Assembly (NCBI RefSeq): GCF_042666435.1
Contig: NZ_JBHTDC010000001.1
Location: 62,001-126,000 of the forward strand
Direction: 5' to 3'
Source of the DNA: Allosphingosinicella sp042666435
GTDB lineage: Bacteria; Pseudomonadota; Alphaproteobacteria; Sphingomonadales; Sphingomonadaceae
Length of the DNA stretch: 64,000 bases
Part shown: positions 18,733-26,523 of the stretch, piece after piece
How positions within the stretch are numbered: the first letter of the stretch is position 1
How the letters are laid out: the number at the start of each line of letters is the position of its first letter
Notes under the pieces: model-generated
What the model saw: only the letters and a program-made list of their open reading frames with translations
Told to the model about the DNA's origin: nothing
Databases searched by the model: none
Position numbers and translations under genes: made by a program

Positions 18733-19029
18733 ATGGGGAACAGCCTGAAGACCGCGACTTTCCTGATGGAGAGCCGGCTCGCCGAAGCGGCCCGCGGCAA
18801 CGCGGACGCGCTCTACGAATTGGGCGTCGCTTATTCCACCGGATCGAGCGGCATCGATGTCGACCTCGTCGAGGCGCATAAATGGTTCAACCTCGCGGCC
18901 TTGAACGGCAGCGGCCGGGGCCAGGAGAGCCGCGCCGAGATCGCCGAGGAAATGACCGCGCGCGAGATCGCCGAGGCCCAGCGCCAGGCCCGCGCCTGGC
19001 TCGCCGACACCGTTCGCCGCGCCGCCTGA
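18733..19029 (+). CDS. Small Sel1-like repeat protein
   Basis: Protein of 98 residues without signal peptide. The central part (RGNADALYELGVAYSTGSSGI, first 20 residues, then DLVEAHKWFNLAALNGSGRG) fits a Sel1-like repeat helix pair. It continues with a helical region rich in Glu and Ala. Such short cytosolic proteins are common in sphingomonads and their function is unknown. An ATG at 18728 is out of frame; 18733 follows GGGGGC. It converges with the S9 peptidase gene, whose stop lies two bases away. Confidence 0.75.
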   Translation: MGNSLKTATFLMESRLAEAARGNADALYELGVAYSTGSSGIDVDLVEAHKWFNLAALNGSGRGQESRAEIAEEMTAREIAEAQRQARAWLADTVRRAA

Positions 19030-19030
19030 T

Positions 19031-21103
19031 CTATTGCGCCGCCGCCTCGGACGAGGCGGGGGCTCCGTCCTTATATCTGTCGAACCAGGCGAGGATCGCG
19101 CTCGCCTTGGCGCCGCTCTGCGAAGGCCGCGCGGCGATGCCGCCATGGCTGGCGCCGGGCACCTTGACCAGGGCCGTCGGCACGCCGACCAGATGGAGCG
19201 CGGTATAATATTGCTCGGCCTCGCTCACCGGAGTGCGATAATCCTCGCTGCCGACGACGACCAGAGTCGGCGTCTTGACGTTGCCGACCAGCGACAGCGG
19301 CGACCGGTTCCAATAAGCCTGCGGGTCCTCCCACGGTAGCTTGGCGAACCAGTAAGGCGAGTAATAATTGGATCCGTCCGAAGTCAGAATGAAGCTCGCC
19401 CAGTCGATCACCGGCTTCTGCGTCGCCGCGGCCTTGAAGCGGTCGGTCTGGCCGATGATCCAGGCGGTCAGCACGCCGCCGCCCGAACCGCCGGTGACGA
19501 ACAGCCGGTCGGGATCGGCATAGCCCTGGGCGATGGCGGCATCGACGGCGGCCATCAGATCGTCATAGTCGCGGCCGGGATAGGCATGGTGGATCTGGTT
19601 GGCGAAATCGGCGCCATAGGAGGTCGAGCCGCGCGGGTTGACCGAGAGCACCGCGTAGCCGGCCGCCGCGTAGAGCTGGTTGTCGGTGGCGAAATGCGGG
19701 CCGTAGGCGGCGAACGGGCCGCCATGGATTTCCAGGATCAGCGGATGGCGCTGGCCGTCCGAATGACCCGGCGGCAGAGTGAGCCAAGCGTCGATCGGGC
19801 GATTGTCGAAGGCGGTGGTCGGGATCTCGATGACCTCGCCCAACCTCTTGTGATCGAGGAGGGCGGCGTTGAGCCGCGTCAGCTGCCTTTTCTCGCCGCC
19901 GCTCACCAGGGCGATATCGGCCGGGCGGGTCGCGCTGCCGCTGGTGACCGCTAGGGCGCCATTGTCGGCGACGCTGAACGCGCCCCCGGTATAGGGGCGA
20001 TCGAGCGACCCGCCGCTGAGGCCGTCCGCGACGGTGCGGAGGGAGCCGTCGAGCGACACGCGCGCAATCTTGGTCGTGCCTTCGTCGTCATAGCTCACGT
20101 AGACCGAGCGGCCGTCATCGGCCCAGACCGGAGAATCGACTCTTCGGTCGAGGTCGGCGGTCAGCGCGCGGCGGCCCGAGCCGTCGCGGTTCATGACGTA
20201 AAGGATGCTGTTCTGGTAGCCGAGCTTCTCGTCGTCGAAACCGACATAGGCGATCTGCCGTCCGTCCGGCGACGCGGCCGGGCTGGCGTCCGGCCCGTCC
20301 CTGTCGGTAAGGGCGGTCACGGCGCCGCTGGCGATGTCGAGGGCGTGGACCTCGGTGTCGACCGGCTCGCGCTCCCACTCCGGCGATCGGTTGCCGCTGA
20401 AATAGAGGGTTCGGCCGTCGGCGCTCCAGGATAGCGGCCCCTGATCGTTGACCGCGCCGAACGTGAGCTGCCGCGGCGCGCCGCCCTCGGCCGGGACCAG
20501 GAAGATGTGGCTGTAGCCGGGCTTCAGATAGCCTTCGCCATCGGCGCGGTAGGTGACGGCGGTGTGGATTTCGAGCGGCTCTCCCCAGGTCGCGCCCTCG
20601 GGCTTGGCGGCGGGCTTGCCCAGCTTCATCCCTTCGTCGGGGACGAACATCGAATAAGCGATCCACCGTCCGTCCGGCGACCAGGCGAGGCTCGAAGGCG
20701 AATCGGGCAGGCCGGTGATGCGAACCGCTTCGCCGCTCTCCATCCAGCGGACATAGAGCTGCGGCGCGCCGCCCTCGGCCGTCGAGATATAAGCGAGGCG
20801 CGTGCCGTCCGGCGACCAGAGCGGCTGGCTATGGGCACCTGGCCCGGCCGCGATCGGAAGCTGCCGGCCGGTGCGCGTGTCGATCAGCCACAGGCTCGGC
20901 CGCATCCGATCGGTCATGATGTCGCCGGACCTGCGGACATACACGATCCGGCTGCCGTCGGGGCTGATCCGGGGGTCGGCCGCGACCTGGAGCGAGAAGA
21001 GGTCGCGCGGCTCCAGCAACGGCGATGCCCTCTGCTCCGGAGCGGCGAGGGCCTGTCCATTCGCCGCCACCGCCAACGCCGCGGCGCAAACCCATTTCAG
21101 CAT
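19031..21103 (-). CDS. Exported S9 family prolyl oligopeptidase / dipeptidyl aminopeptidase
   Basis: Protein of 690 residues. A signal peptide (MLKWVCAAALAVAANGQALA) indicates export. The N-terminal two thirds form a beta propeller with repeated ISPDGSRIVYV-type blades (WSPDGTRLAY, WSPDGRWIAY, WSADGRTLYF). The C-terminal alpha/beta hydrolase has the nucleophile motif GGSGGG (Ser near 538), the Asp in VGSEDYRTPVSEAEQ and the His in PGASHGGIAAR. These peptidases cleave short peptides after Pro or acylated residues, usually in the periplasm. It is a single gene, 62 bases from the next minus-strand gene upstream. Confidence 0.93.
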   Translation of the reverse strand: MLKWVCAAALAVAANGQALAAPEQRASPLLEPRDLFSLQVAADPRISPDGSRIVYVRRSGDIMTDRMRPSLWLIDTRTGRQLPIAAGPGAHSQPLWSPDGTRLAYISTAEGGAPQLYVRWMESGEAVRITGLPDSPSSLAWSPDGRWIAYSMFVPDEGMKLGKPAAKPEGATWGEPLEIHTAVTYRADGEGYLKPGYSHIFLVPAEGGAPRQLTFGAVNDQGPLSWSADGRTLYFSGNRSPEWEREPVDTEVHALDIASGAVTALTDRDGPDASPAASPDGRQIAYVGFDDEKLGYQNSILYVMNRDGSGRRALTADLDRRVDSPVWADDGRSVYVSYDDEGTTKIARVSLDGSLRTVADGLSGGSLDRPYTGGAFSVADNGALAVTSGSATRPADIALVSGGEKRQLTRLNAALLDHKRLGEVIEIPTTAFDNRPIDAWLTLPPGHSDGQRHPLILEIHGGPFAAYGPHFATDNQLYAAAGYAVLSVNPRGSTSYGADFANQIHHAYPGRDYDDLMAAVDAAIAQGYADPDRLFVTGGSGGGVLTAWIIGQTDRFKAAATQKPVIDWASFILTSDGSNYYSPYWFAKLPWEDPQAYWNRSPLSLVGNVKTPTLVVVGSEDYRTPVSEAEQYYTALHLVGVPTALVKVPGASHGGIAARPSQSGAKASAILAWFDRYKDGAPASSEAAAQ

Positions 21104-21165
21104 CGCCCATCCCCTTGTTCGCTGTCGCCGCGGTCATAGGGGTCCGAAAGCGGCCTGTGCAAGCC

Positions 21166-22302
21166 TCAAGCCTTGCGGAACGGCGTCAGCTCTTCCAGCG
21201 CGCGCATCTCGTGCGTCACCGCCTCGCGCTCGTGCCGGAGATACTCCGCCACCGCCTCGCGCAGCCCAGGATCGGCGAGATAATGGGCGGAGAAGGTCGG
21301 CACGGGACGGTAGCCGCGGCTCAATTTGTGGCCGCCCTGCGCGCCCGCCTCGACTCGGCTAAGTCCGCGCGCAATGGCGGCGTCTATCGCCTGATAATAG
21401 CAGAGTTCGAAATGCAGGCCCGGCACTTCCTCGGTCGCGCCCCAATAGCGGCCGTAGAGCGTGTCCGTGCCGACGAGGTTGAGCGCGCCCGCGATCGGCT
21501 CGCCGTCGCGGAGCGCGAGGATGAGCAGCAGCCGGTCGGCCATCCGTTCGCCCAGCAGCGAGAAGAAGGCGCGGGTGAGGTAAGGTCGGCCCCATTTGCG
21601 GGCGCCGGTATCCTGGTAGAAGATCCAGAACGCGTCCCAATGCCGCTCGGTGATCGCCTCGCCGGTGAGATGCTCGACGGTCAGCCCCTCGACAGCCGCC
21701 GCCCGCTCCTTGCGGATCGCCTTGCGCTTGCGCGACGAGAGCGTGGCGAGGAAATCCTCGAAATCCGCATAATCCTCATTATGCCAATGGAACTGGCTGT
21801 CGATCCGGATCAGCCAGCCGGCGCGCTCGAACAAAGGCACCTCTTCTTCCGTGATGAAGGTGGCGTGAGCGGAGGAGAGGCCGTTGCCGCTCACGATCTG
21901 CTCCGCCGCTCCGATCAGAGCAGGCGCGAGCGCCGCATTCCGCGTCAGCAATCGCCGCCCAGGCACCGGCGTGAAGGGCACCGCGATCTGCAGCTTCGGA
22001 TAATAGCTTCCGCCCGCCCGCTCGAACGCATCCGCCCAGCCATGGTCGAACACATATTCGCCCTGGCTGTGGCTCTTGGCATAAGCCGGCATCACCGCCG
22101 CCGGCTTGCCGTCCGGCCCGTCGATCGCGATCGGTACGGGCTGCCAGCCGGTACGCACGGTGGCGCTCCCCGATTCCTCCAGCGCCGAGAGGAAGGCGTG
22201 GGTCGTGAATGGATTGTCGGCGCCCGCGCAGGCGTCCCAGCCGTCGGCATCGAAGGCCGCCACGCCGTCGCGGATGCGGGCGGTGACGTCGCCGTCGCTC
22301 AT
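21166..22302 (-). CDS. FemAB-like GNAT-fold acyltransferase (DUF482)
   Basis: Protein of 378 residues belonging to the peptidoglycan-bridge/FemAB-like DUF482 family. Typical stretches are GEYVFDHGWADAFERAGGSY, YYPKLQIAVPFTPVPGRRLL, HWHNEDYADFEDFLATLSSR-KRK, and the end LHFELCYYQAIDAAIARGL followed by VEAGAQGGHKLSRGYRP. The fold is that of GNAT acyltransferases, and the true substrate is unknown. It is the last gene in a minus-strand run of five; its ATG overlaps the stop of the phosphodiesterase gene by four bases. Confidence 0.87.
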   Translation of the reverse strand: MSDGDVTARIRDGVAAFDADGWDACAGADNPFTTHAFLSALEESGSATVRTGWQPVPIAIDGPDGKPAAVMPAYAKSHSQGEYVFDHGWADAFERAGGSYYPKLQIAVPFTPVPGRRLLTRNAALAPALIGAAEQIVSGNGLSSAHATFITEEEVPLFERAGWLIRIDSQFHWHNEDYADFEDFLATLSSRKRKAIRKERAAAVEGLTVEHLTGEAITERHWDAFWIFYQDTGARKWGRPYLTRAFFSLLGERMADRLLLILALRDGEPIAGALNLVGTDTLYGRYWGATEEVPGLHFELCYYQAIDAAIARGLSRVEAGAQGGHKLSRGYRPVPTFSAHYLADPGLREAVAEYLRHEREAVTHEMRALEELTPFRKA

Positions 22303-23042
22303 CGCGGCGCCGACAGCTCGTGGATGATCTGGTCGGCGTGGCGACGCGCCGTGTCCAGATGGCCCTCCGTGCGAACGGTCCAGGTCATGACGGGCATTCC
22401 GCCGGCGCGGGCGCGGGCGGCGAAGCGGGAAGGGAGGTCGCGTATGTCACAGGCCAGGAAATGGGGCCGCGCCCGCCAAAGGGCAAAAAGCCGCTCGATC
22501 CGGCCGCGAACGCCCTCTTTGTCCTGCTCGGTGACGACGAGGCCGCGCGTGACTCGCGGCGCGTGGCTGGCGAACCATCCGCCAACCTCTGGATTGAACG
22601 ACATCACGCCCACCGCGCCCTCATAGCCGTCGAGCGCGCGGAGCACCGAGCGGCAGAGGCGCGCGACCGCCCGGTCGGGGGTCTTCACCTCGATCAGCAG
22701 CGGCACGCGCGCGGCGATCAGAGACAGGATTTCGAGCAGATCGGGGATCGTCTCGCCTGTCGCGCCGAGATTGATGACCTTCAGTTCCGCCGTCGCCCGA
22801 TCGGCCACCTTTCCCGCGGCGGCGGTCAGCCGATCCAGCTCGTAATCGTGAAAGACGATGGCGTCGCCGTCGCGGCTCGCCTGGACGTCGAGCTCGATAC
22901 CCTGACCCGCGGCGATGGCAGCCTCGAAGGCGGCGCGGCTATTCTCTATCCGCCCATCGCCATGGAGGCCGCGATGGGCGAAGGGGCGGGCGATCAGCTC
23001 CGCCAGCGCCTCGTCAATCGGCCTTGATGGCGACGATCGCAT
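22299..23042 (-). CDS. Glycerophosphodiester phosphodiesterase family protein
   Basis: Protein of 247 residues with the GDPD TIM barrel. The signature AHRGLHGDGRIENSRAAFEA supplies the catalytic His-Arg and Glu. GIELDVQASRDGDAIVFHDY gives the metal residues and the second His, and LLIEVKTPD follows. It cleaves glycerophosphodiesters to glycerol-3-phosphate and an alcohol. There is no signal peptide, so a cytosolic site is likely. The start at 23042 lies inside the 3' end of the RidA gene (29-base overlap); upstream codons in this frame only extend into that gene. Confidence 0.9.
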   Translation of the reverse strand: MRSSPSRPIDEALAELIARPFAHRGLHGDGRIENSRAAFEAAIAAGQGIELDVQASRDGDAIVFHDYELDRLTAAAGKVADRATAELKVINLGATGETIPDLLEILSLIAARVPLLIEVKTPDRAVARLCRSVLRALDGYEGAVGVMSFNPEVGGWFASHAPRVTRGLVVTEQDKEGVRGRIERLFALWRARPHFLACDIRDLPSRFAARARAGGMPVMTWTVRTEGHLDTARRHADQIIHELSAPR

Positions 23043-23481
23043 CAATCTCGACCGCGGCGCCGAGCGGCAGCGCCGGCACGCCGACCGCGCTGCGGGCATG
23101 GCGGCCGGATTCGCCGAAAATCTGCTCCATCAGCTCCGATGCGCCGTTGGCGACCTTGGGCTGGTCGGTGAAGCGGGCGTCGCTGCTGACGAACACGCCG
23201 AGCTTCACGATCCGCTCGACCCGGTCGAGGCCGCCCAGCGCCTTGTTGATCTGGGCGAGCAGCATGATGCCGCAGGCGCGCGCGGCCCTGTAGCCATAAT
23301 CGATGTCCCGGTCCTCGCCGAGGCGGCCGGTCATCAACTCGCCTCCGTCGAACGGAAGCTGGCCCGAAATATGGAGAAGCCCGGCGGCCTCCACGGCAGG
23401 CACGTACGCCGCAACGGGCGCGGCGGGGGCGGGCAGGGCGATGCCAAGGGCGGCGAGGCGGTCTGAGATGCTGTCGGTCAT
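23014..23481 (-). CDS. RidA family protein (YjgF/YER057c/UK114)
   Basis: Protein of 155 residues. It has the long-form RidA layout: a helix DSISDRLAALGIALPAP, AGLLHISGQLPFDGGELMTG, YRAARACGIMLLAQINKALG and a C-terminal ARSAVGVPALPLGAAVEIDAI. RidA proteins hydrolyse reactive enamine/imine intermediates, but this subgroup (CGI121-like and YjgF-RidA group 'RutC') often lacks the arginine that confers deaminase activity; the usual RSAV Arg is present here (ARSAVGV). The Met at 23481 is preferred to the one at 23517. Part of a minus-strand operon. Confidence 0.85.
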   Translation of the reverse strand: MTDSISDRLAALGIALPAPAAPVAAYVPAVEAAGLLHISGQLPFDGGELMTGRLGEDRDIDYGYRAARACGIMLLAQINKALGGLDRVERIVKLGVFVSSDARFTDQPKVANGASELMEQIFGESGRHARSAVGVPALPLGAAVEIDAIVAIKAD

Positions 23482-23513
23482 GTGCGTTCGTAAGCACCCC
23501 GACCCGGTCGGGG

Positions 23514-24140
23514 TCAAGCCTCGGCGCGTCCTTCGCCAAAGCGCGCCATGATCCAGTCTTGTGCTTCACTCCATTCGTCGATGCGGGCGTGGGCGTGCGG
23601 GGCGGGGGGCATGTGGATGGCGGCGTCGGGTTCGGCGATCATGTGGAGGCGCCAGACGTCGGGCGCGTGCTTCGCCACCGATTCATGGTGGATGGCGAGA
23701 TCGTCGACGAAGACGGTGGCGCTGGGCTGCATCTCCTCGACCAGCTCCAGCACCGGCCGCCCCTTGCCGCCGCGGTTGCACAAGACTCGGTGGCGGATGT
23801 CGAAGGCTTCGAGCTGGGCGACGCGGCTGCCATGATATTCGTCGCCGATATTGGTGAGGATGACGATGTCGGCGACCTCGCCGATCGTCGCCAGCGCCTC
23901 GATTGCGCCGGGGACGACATTCTGCCGGTGCATCTCGCTGTCGAAGAAGCCGTCGAGCAGGGGCCAGATGCGCTCCTCGGCCACCGGCGCGCCGGTCGCC
24001 TTGTCGCGGACGGCGTCGCGAAAGCTGGTCGCGTCGAGCGCGAGGGAGAATCCGTGCGCGTCGCCGATCCAGTCCGCGAAATGGCGGAGCATGTGGAGCA
24101 GCACCTCGTCGCAATCGCTGATCAGGAGGGGACGGCTCAA
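23514..24140 (-). CDS. HAD family hydrolase
   Basis: Protein of 208 residues with the HAD nucleophile motif LLISDCDEVLL (Asp-x-Asp near residues 9-11), the Thr motif IVILTNIGDE and the late acidic motif ATVFVDDLAIHHESV. A Lys is present in the RGGKGRPVLELV region. This resembles small sphingomonad HAD phosphatases of unknown substrate. The start is TTG at 24140, overlapping the stop of the DUF3572 gene (TTGA); no ATG or GTG exists upstream of the DCDE motif in frame. Its C-terminus is His/Ala rich. Confidence 0.82.
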   Translation of the reverse strand: MSRPLLISDCDEVLLHMLRHFADWIGDAHGFSLALDATSFRDAVRDKATGAPVAEERIWPLLDGFFDSEMHRQNVVPGAIEALATIGEVADIVILTNIGDEYHGSRVAQLEAFDIRHRVLCNRGGKGRPVLELVEEMQPSATVFVDDLAIHHESVAKHAPDVWRLHMIAEPDAAIHMPPAPHAHARIDEWSEAQDWIMARFGEGRAEA

Positions 24141-24388
24141 CGCTCCAGCCCCCGCCGAGCATCGACCAGATCGGCCGGCGCGATGCCCAGATGGTCGGCG
24201 CAGGCAACAAGGTCGGGTTCGTGCGCCTCCAGGAAGCGCAGGGTGGCGGCGAGCAGCCCCGGTTCGCCGATCCGGGCGCGCAGATCGTCGGGCGCGAGGC
24301 CGGTGAGGGCGAGCAGCCGCTCGGCGCGGGCGTCGTCGCTCAATGTCCAGCCGAGGGCGCCGAGCGCCAGCGCCGCCGCATTATCCAT
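24137..24388 (-). CDS. DUF3572 family protein
   Basis: Protein of 83 residues, predicted to be all alpha helix. It shows the DUF3572 pattern: ALALGALGWTLSDDARAERL, LALTGLAPDDLRARIGEPG, then LLAATLRFLEAHEPDLVACA. The family is alphaproteobacterial, often placed beside divK as here (divergent, 60 bases apart), and has no known function. The ATG at 24388 is preferred over 24409 because CAGGAAA lies just upstream. It is the first gene of the minus-strand run of five. Confidence 0.85.
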   Translation of the reverse strand: MDNAAALALGALGWTLSDDARAERLLALTGLAPDDLRARIGEPGLLAATLRFLEAHEPDLVACADHLGIAPADLVDARRGLER

Positions 24389-24448
24389 GTTTGTTTCCTG
24401 AATCTTCATCGCCTAAGGTGCCTGAAGGGAGCTTCCAGAGGCTAGCGC

Positions 24449-24991
24449 GTGCCGAAAAAGATACTCGTTGTCGAGGACAACGAACTCAATCTGAAGCTCT
24501 TCTGCGATCTGCTCCGGGCCCATGGCTATGAAGCGGAACCCGTGAGGGACGGCCGCGAGGCGATGGCGACCGCGCGGGAATTCGTGCCCGACCTCATCGT
24601 CATGGACATCCAGATGCCCCATATCAGCGGGCTGGAGCTGATCGAATTGCTGAAAGCCGACGAGGCGCTGAAGGCGATTCCAATCATGGCGGTCACCGCT
24701 TATGCCGCGAAGGGCGACGAAGAACGCATCCGCGACGCGGGCGCCGAAGGCTATGTGTCCAAGCCGATCTCGGTCATCCGCTTCGTCGAGGCGGTGGCGG
24801 CTTTGCTGGCGGCGGCGGAGCACCGGGAAGGTGACGGCGCCGCCGAAGAAGCGCAAGTCCATCATCCCGGCGACGTTGCCGAAAACGGGGGAGCCCGTCA
24901 TTCCGGCGCAGGCCGGAATCCAGACGACACTGGAGGGGAAGAGGGAGAGAAAGAGGATCCCGGCCGTTCGCCGGATAACGCGGGAACCTGA
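24449..24991 (+). CDS. divK: DivK-type single-domain response regulator with C-terminal extension
   Basis: Protein of 180 residues. Residues 1-121 are a receiver domain: acidic pocket VVEDNELN, phosphorylated Asp53 in VMDIQMP, Thr in AVTAYA and Lys in SKPIS. The sequence and its place beside DUF3572 and rpmG match DivK, the essential cell-cycle regulator that feeds into CtrA control. Known DivK proteins end near residue 120-125. Here about 58 extra Gly/Glu-rich residues follow, and part of them is encoded by a REP palindrome (24896-24925). The extension is probably unstructured. The start is GTG. pleD, often between divK and rpmG, is absent. Confidence 0.88.
   Translation: MPKKILVVEDNELNLKLFCDLLRAHGYEAEPVRDGREAMATAREFVPDLIVMDIQMPHISGLELIELLKADEALKAIPIMAVTAYAAKGDEERIRDAGAEGYVSKPISVIRFVEAVAALLAAAEHREGDGAAEEAQVHHPGDVAENGGARHSGAGRNPDDTGGEEGEKEDPGRSPDNAGT
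24896..24925. repeat. REP-type palindrome inside divK 3' end
   Basis: CGTCATTCCGGCGCAGGCCGGAATCC-type element: ATTCCGGC at 24900-24907 pairs with GCCGGAAT at 24912-24919 over a 4-base loop. This form is widespread as an intergenic repeat in high-GC proteobacteria. A related copy is in mutL. Confidence 0.85.
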
Positions 24992-25015
24992 AGGCCGGGG
25001 CCGACAGGTTGCGCG

Positions 25016-25183
25016 TCACTTGATCTTGGCTTCCTTGAACTCGACATGCTTGCGCACGCGCGGGTCGTATTTGCGGAAGGTCATCTTCTCGGTGATGTTC
25101 CGCGGGTTCTTCTTGGTCACGTAGAAAAAGCCGGTGTCGGCGGTGCTGACGAGCTTGATCTTGACGGTTGCTGGCTTGGCCAT
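25016..25183 (-). CDS. rpmG: 50S ribosomal protein L33
   Basis: Protein of 55 residues reading MAKPATVKIKLVSTADTGFF, then YVTKKNPRNITEKMTFRKYD and PRVRKHVEFKEAKIK. This is the canonical L33 without the zinc-binding cysteines, typical of alphaproteobacteria. L33 binds 23S rRNA near the E site of the 50S subunit. The ATG at 25183 follows AAGAGGCTGCC, a reasonable ribosome binding site. A terminator-like hairpin lies in its leader (25211-25239). It converges with divK with 24 bases between the stops. Confidence 0.96.
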   Translation of the reverse strand: MAKPATVKIKLVSTADTGFFYVTKKNPRNITEKMTFRKYDPRVRKHVEFKEAKIK

Positions 25184-25210
25184 GGCAGCCTCTTGAAAAG
25201 GGGGGTCTGT

Positions 25211-25239
25211 CGAAAAATAAAAGCGGCGTCGCCGCCGCT
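25211..25239 (-). terminator. Terminator-like hairpin in the rpmG leader
   Basis: Read on the minus strand, AGCGGCG GCGA CGCCGCT is a perfect 7-bp stem with a 4-base loop, directly followed by TTTTATTTTTCG. This is a classic intrinsic terminator. It lies 28 bases upstream of the rpmG ATG, with no gene behind it on this strand. A TTGACA hexamer is at 25284-25279. It may be an attenuator for rpmG or end a short RNA. Confidence 0.65.
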
Positions 25240-25359
25240 CATATGCGCGGCCGGCCTCTGCCCCGATCCGCGCCTTCTGTCAAGGGCAAGGCGTCCTTAA
25301 CCGGCCTGTAACTCAATAGGTGCATCCTCGCCCCATCGACGATGGCAAGGACGCGGAAC

Positions 25360-25686
25360 ATGCGGGCCGAACATGATGCGATGATGGTGGTGAGGGCCGA
25401 ATTGTGCGAGCGGCTCGAGAGCGTGCAGCGCCTGTCGCGCCGACGCTCGGGACAGGATTTCACCGAATCCATGATGTCCATCCGCAGGCTCGCCGCCGCT
25501 TATGGCCTGACCCCCGTGGTGCGGCTGGCCGAAGCGATGGAGCGCGCCGCGGCCGAAGGCGGTCGCAATGGCTGCCCGACCGCCCTCTATCTCGACCGCT
25601 TCCACGACGCCATCGGCTGCGACAGCGACGACGACCAGGCGAGCCAGGCGATGATCGCGTCGGTATCGGTGCGCCTCGGCGGCTGA
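25360..25686 (+). CDS. Hypothetical protein, conserved small helical type
   Basis: Protein of about 108 residues, not recognised. It is predicted to be mostly helical, with a core RSGQDFTESMMSIRRLAAAY, GLTPVVRLAEAMERAAAEGG and a C-terminal DALIG-like piece (FHDAIGCDSDDDQASQAMI). There is no signal peptide. The length and helix pattern recall histidine phosphotransfer (HPt) domains, but no phospho-accepting His is at the right place. Starts at 25342 and 25360 are both possible; the second has AAGGACGCGGA in front. It precedes a GDT1 transporter gene by only 7 bases, so the two may be co-transcribed. Confidence 0.65.
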   Translation: MRAEHDAMMVVRAELCERLESVQRLSRRRSGQDFTESMMSIRRLAAAYGLTPVVRLAEAMERAAAEGGRNGCPTALYLDRFHDAIGCDSDDDQASQAMIASVSVRLGG

Positions 25687-25693
25687 CTTTCCA

Positions 25694-26260
25694 ATGGATG
25701 CGCTGCTCACCACCTTCGTGGCCGCCGCGCTGGCCGAATTCGGCGACAAGACCCAGCTTCTCGTCGCCGCCTTCGCGATCCGCTACCGCCGCGCCGGCCT
25801 TATCCTGCTGGGCGTCGCGGTCGCGGCGCTCGCCAACAGCCTGATCGCGGCGACCGGCGGAATCCTGCTCGCCGATTTCATCACGTCCCAGGCCGTTTCG
25901 CTGCTCGTGGCGCTGGCCTTGGTCTATGCCGGATTCAGCGGTCTTATTGGCTCGAAGCAGCCCCGGATGGGCGCGGGCTGGAAGACCGGCGCCTTCATCA
26001 CCACCACCATCTGCTTCTTCCTGCTGGAATTCGGCGACAAAACGCAGGTCCTGACCCTCGCGCTCGCCGCCCGGTTCGACGCCTTCGCGCTCGCCGCGCT
26101 CGGGGCTGCGGCGGGAGTCGTGGCGGCCAACGCGCCCGCCGCCTTGCTCGCGGACAAATTGCCGGCAATTCTGCCGATGCGGGGGCTGCGGATCGGCATC
26201 GGAGCCGTCCTGTTGCTCGCCGGCTTCATGGTCGCGATCAGCGCCCTCGGACTGGTCTGA
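25694..26260 (+). CDS. TMEM165/GDT1 family membrane transporter (UPF0016)
   Basis: Protein of 188 residues with six membrane helices in two repeats. Each repeat carries the family motif E-x-G-D-K-(T/S): ALAEFGDKTQLLVAAFAIRY near residue 14 and LEFGDKTQVLTLALAARFDA near residue 114. These motifs form the ion site. Bacterial members export Mn2+ (MneA type) and eukaryotic ones move Mn2+/Ca2+ for protons. An inner-membrane Mn2+ exporter is the likely role, by family. The gene directly follows a small hypothetical gene. Confidence 0.92.
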   Translation: MDALLTTFVAAALAEFGDKTQLLVAAFAIRYRRAGLILLGVAVAALANSLIAATGGILLADFITSQAVSLLVALALVYAGFSGLIGSKQPRMGAGWKTGAFITTTICFFLLEFGDKTQVLTLALAARFDAFALAALGAAAGVVAANAPAALLADKLPAILPMRGLRIGIGAVLLLAGFMVAISALGLV

Positions 26261-26288
26261 GAGGTCCCAAGCGCCCGCAGCACCCGGA

Positions 26289-26375
26289 TCAGAAAACCAG
26301 GTTGATGAGCCCGCTGATGACGAGCAGTCCCAGGATGGCGAGGATGATGATGATACAGCCGATTGCCCGCAGCAT
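26289..26375 (-). CDS. Small single-pass membrane protein of 28 residues
   Basis: The frame reads MLRAIGCIIIILAILGLLVI then SGLINLVF, one complete membrane helix. The ATG at 26375 has an excellent ribosome binding site, GGAAAGGAGAG, five bases upstream; the longer upstream open frame has no such site. No function can be given. It stands alone between the convergent GDT1 gene and the divergent ligase gene. Confidence 0.62.
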   Translation of the reverse strand: MLRAIGCIIIILAILGLLVISGLINLVF

Positions 26376-26523
26376 GTGAGCTCTCCTTTCCCCCGTTCCG
26401 CGTTCAACCCCCGCAGAGGCCACGCCGTTCCGAATGACATTGTTCGCTCGGCGGCCGTAGCGTCGGCGCAAACATGATCGGAGGCGCTGCATCCGCGGAG
26501 GCGTTCCGTTCGTTACGCCGCCG

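Noticed and set aside
25360..25686. HPt phosphotransfer domain
   Set aside because: Helix pattern is similar but there is no candidate His in the active helix.
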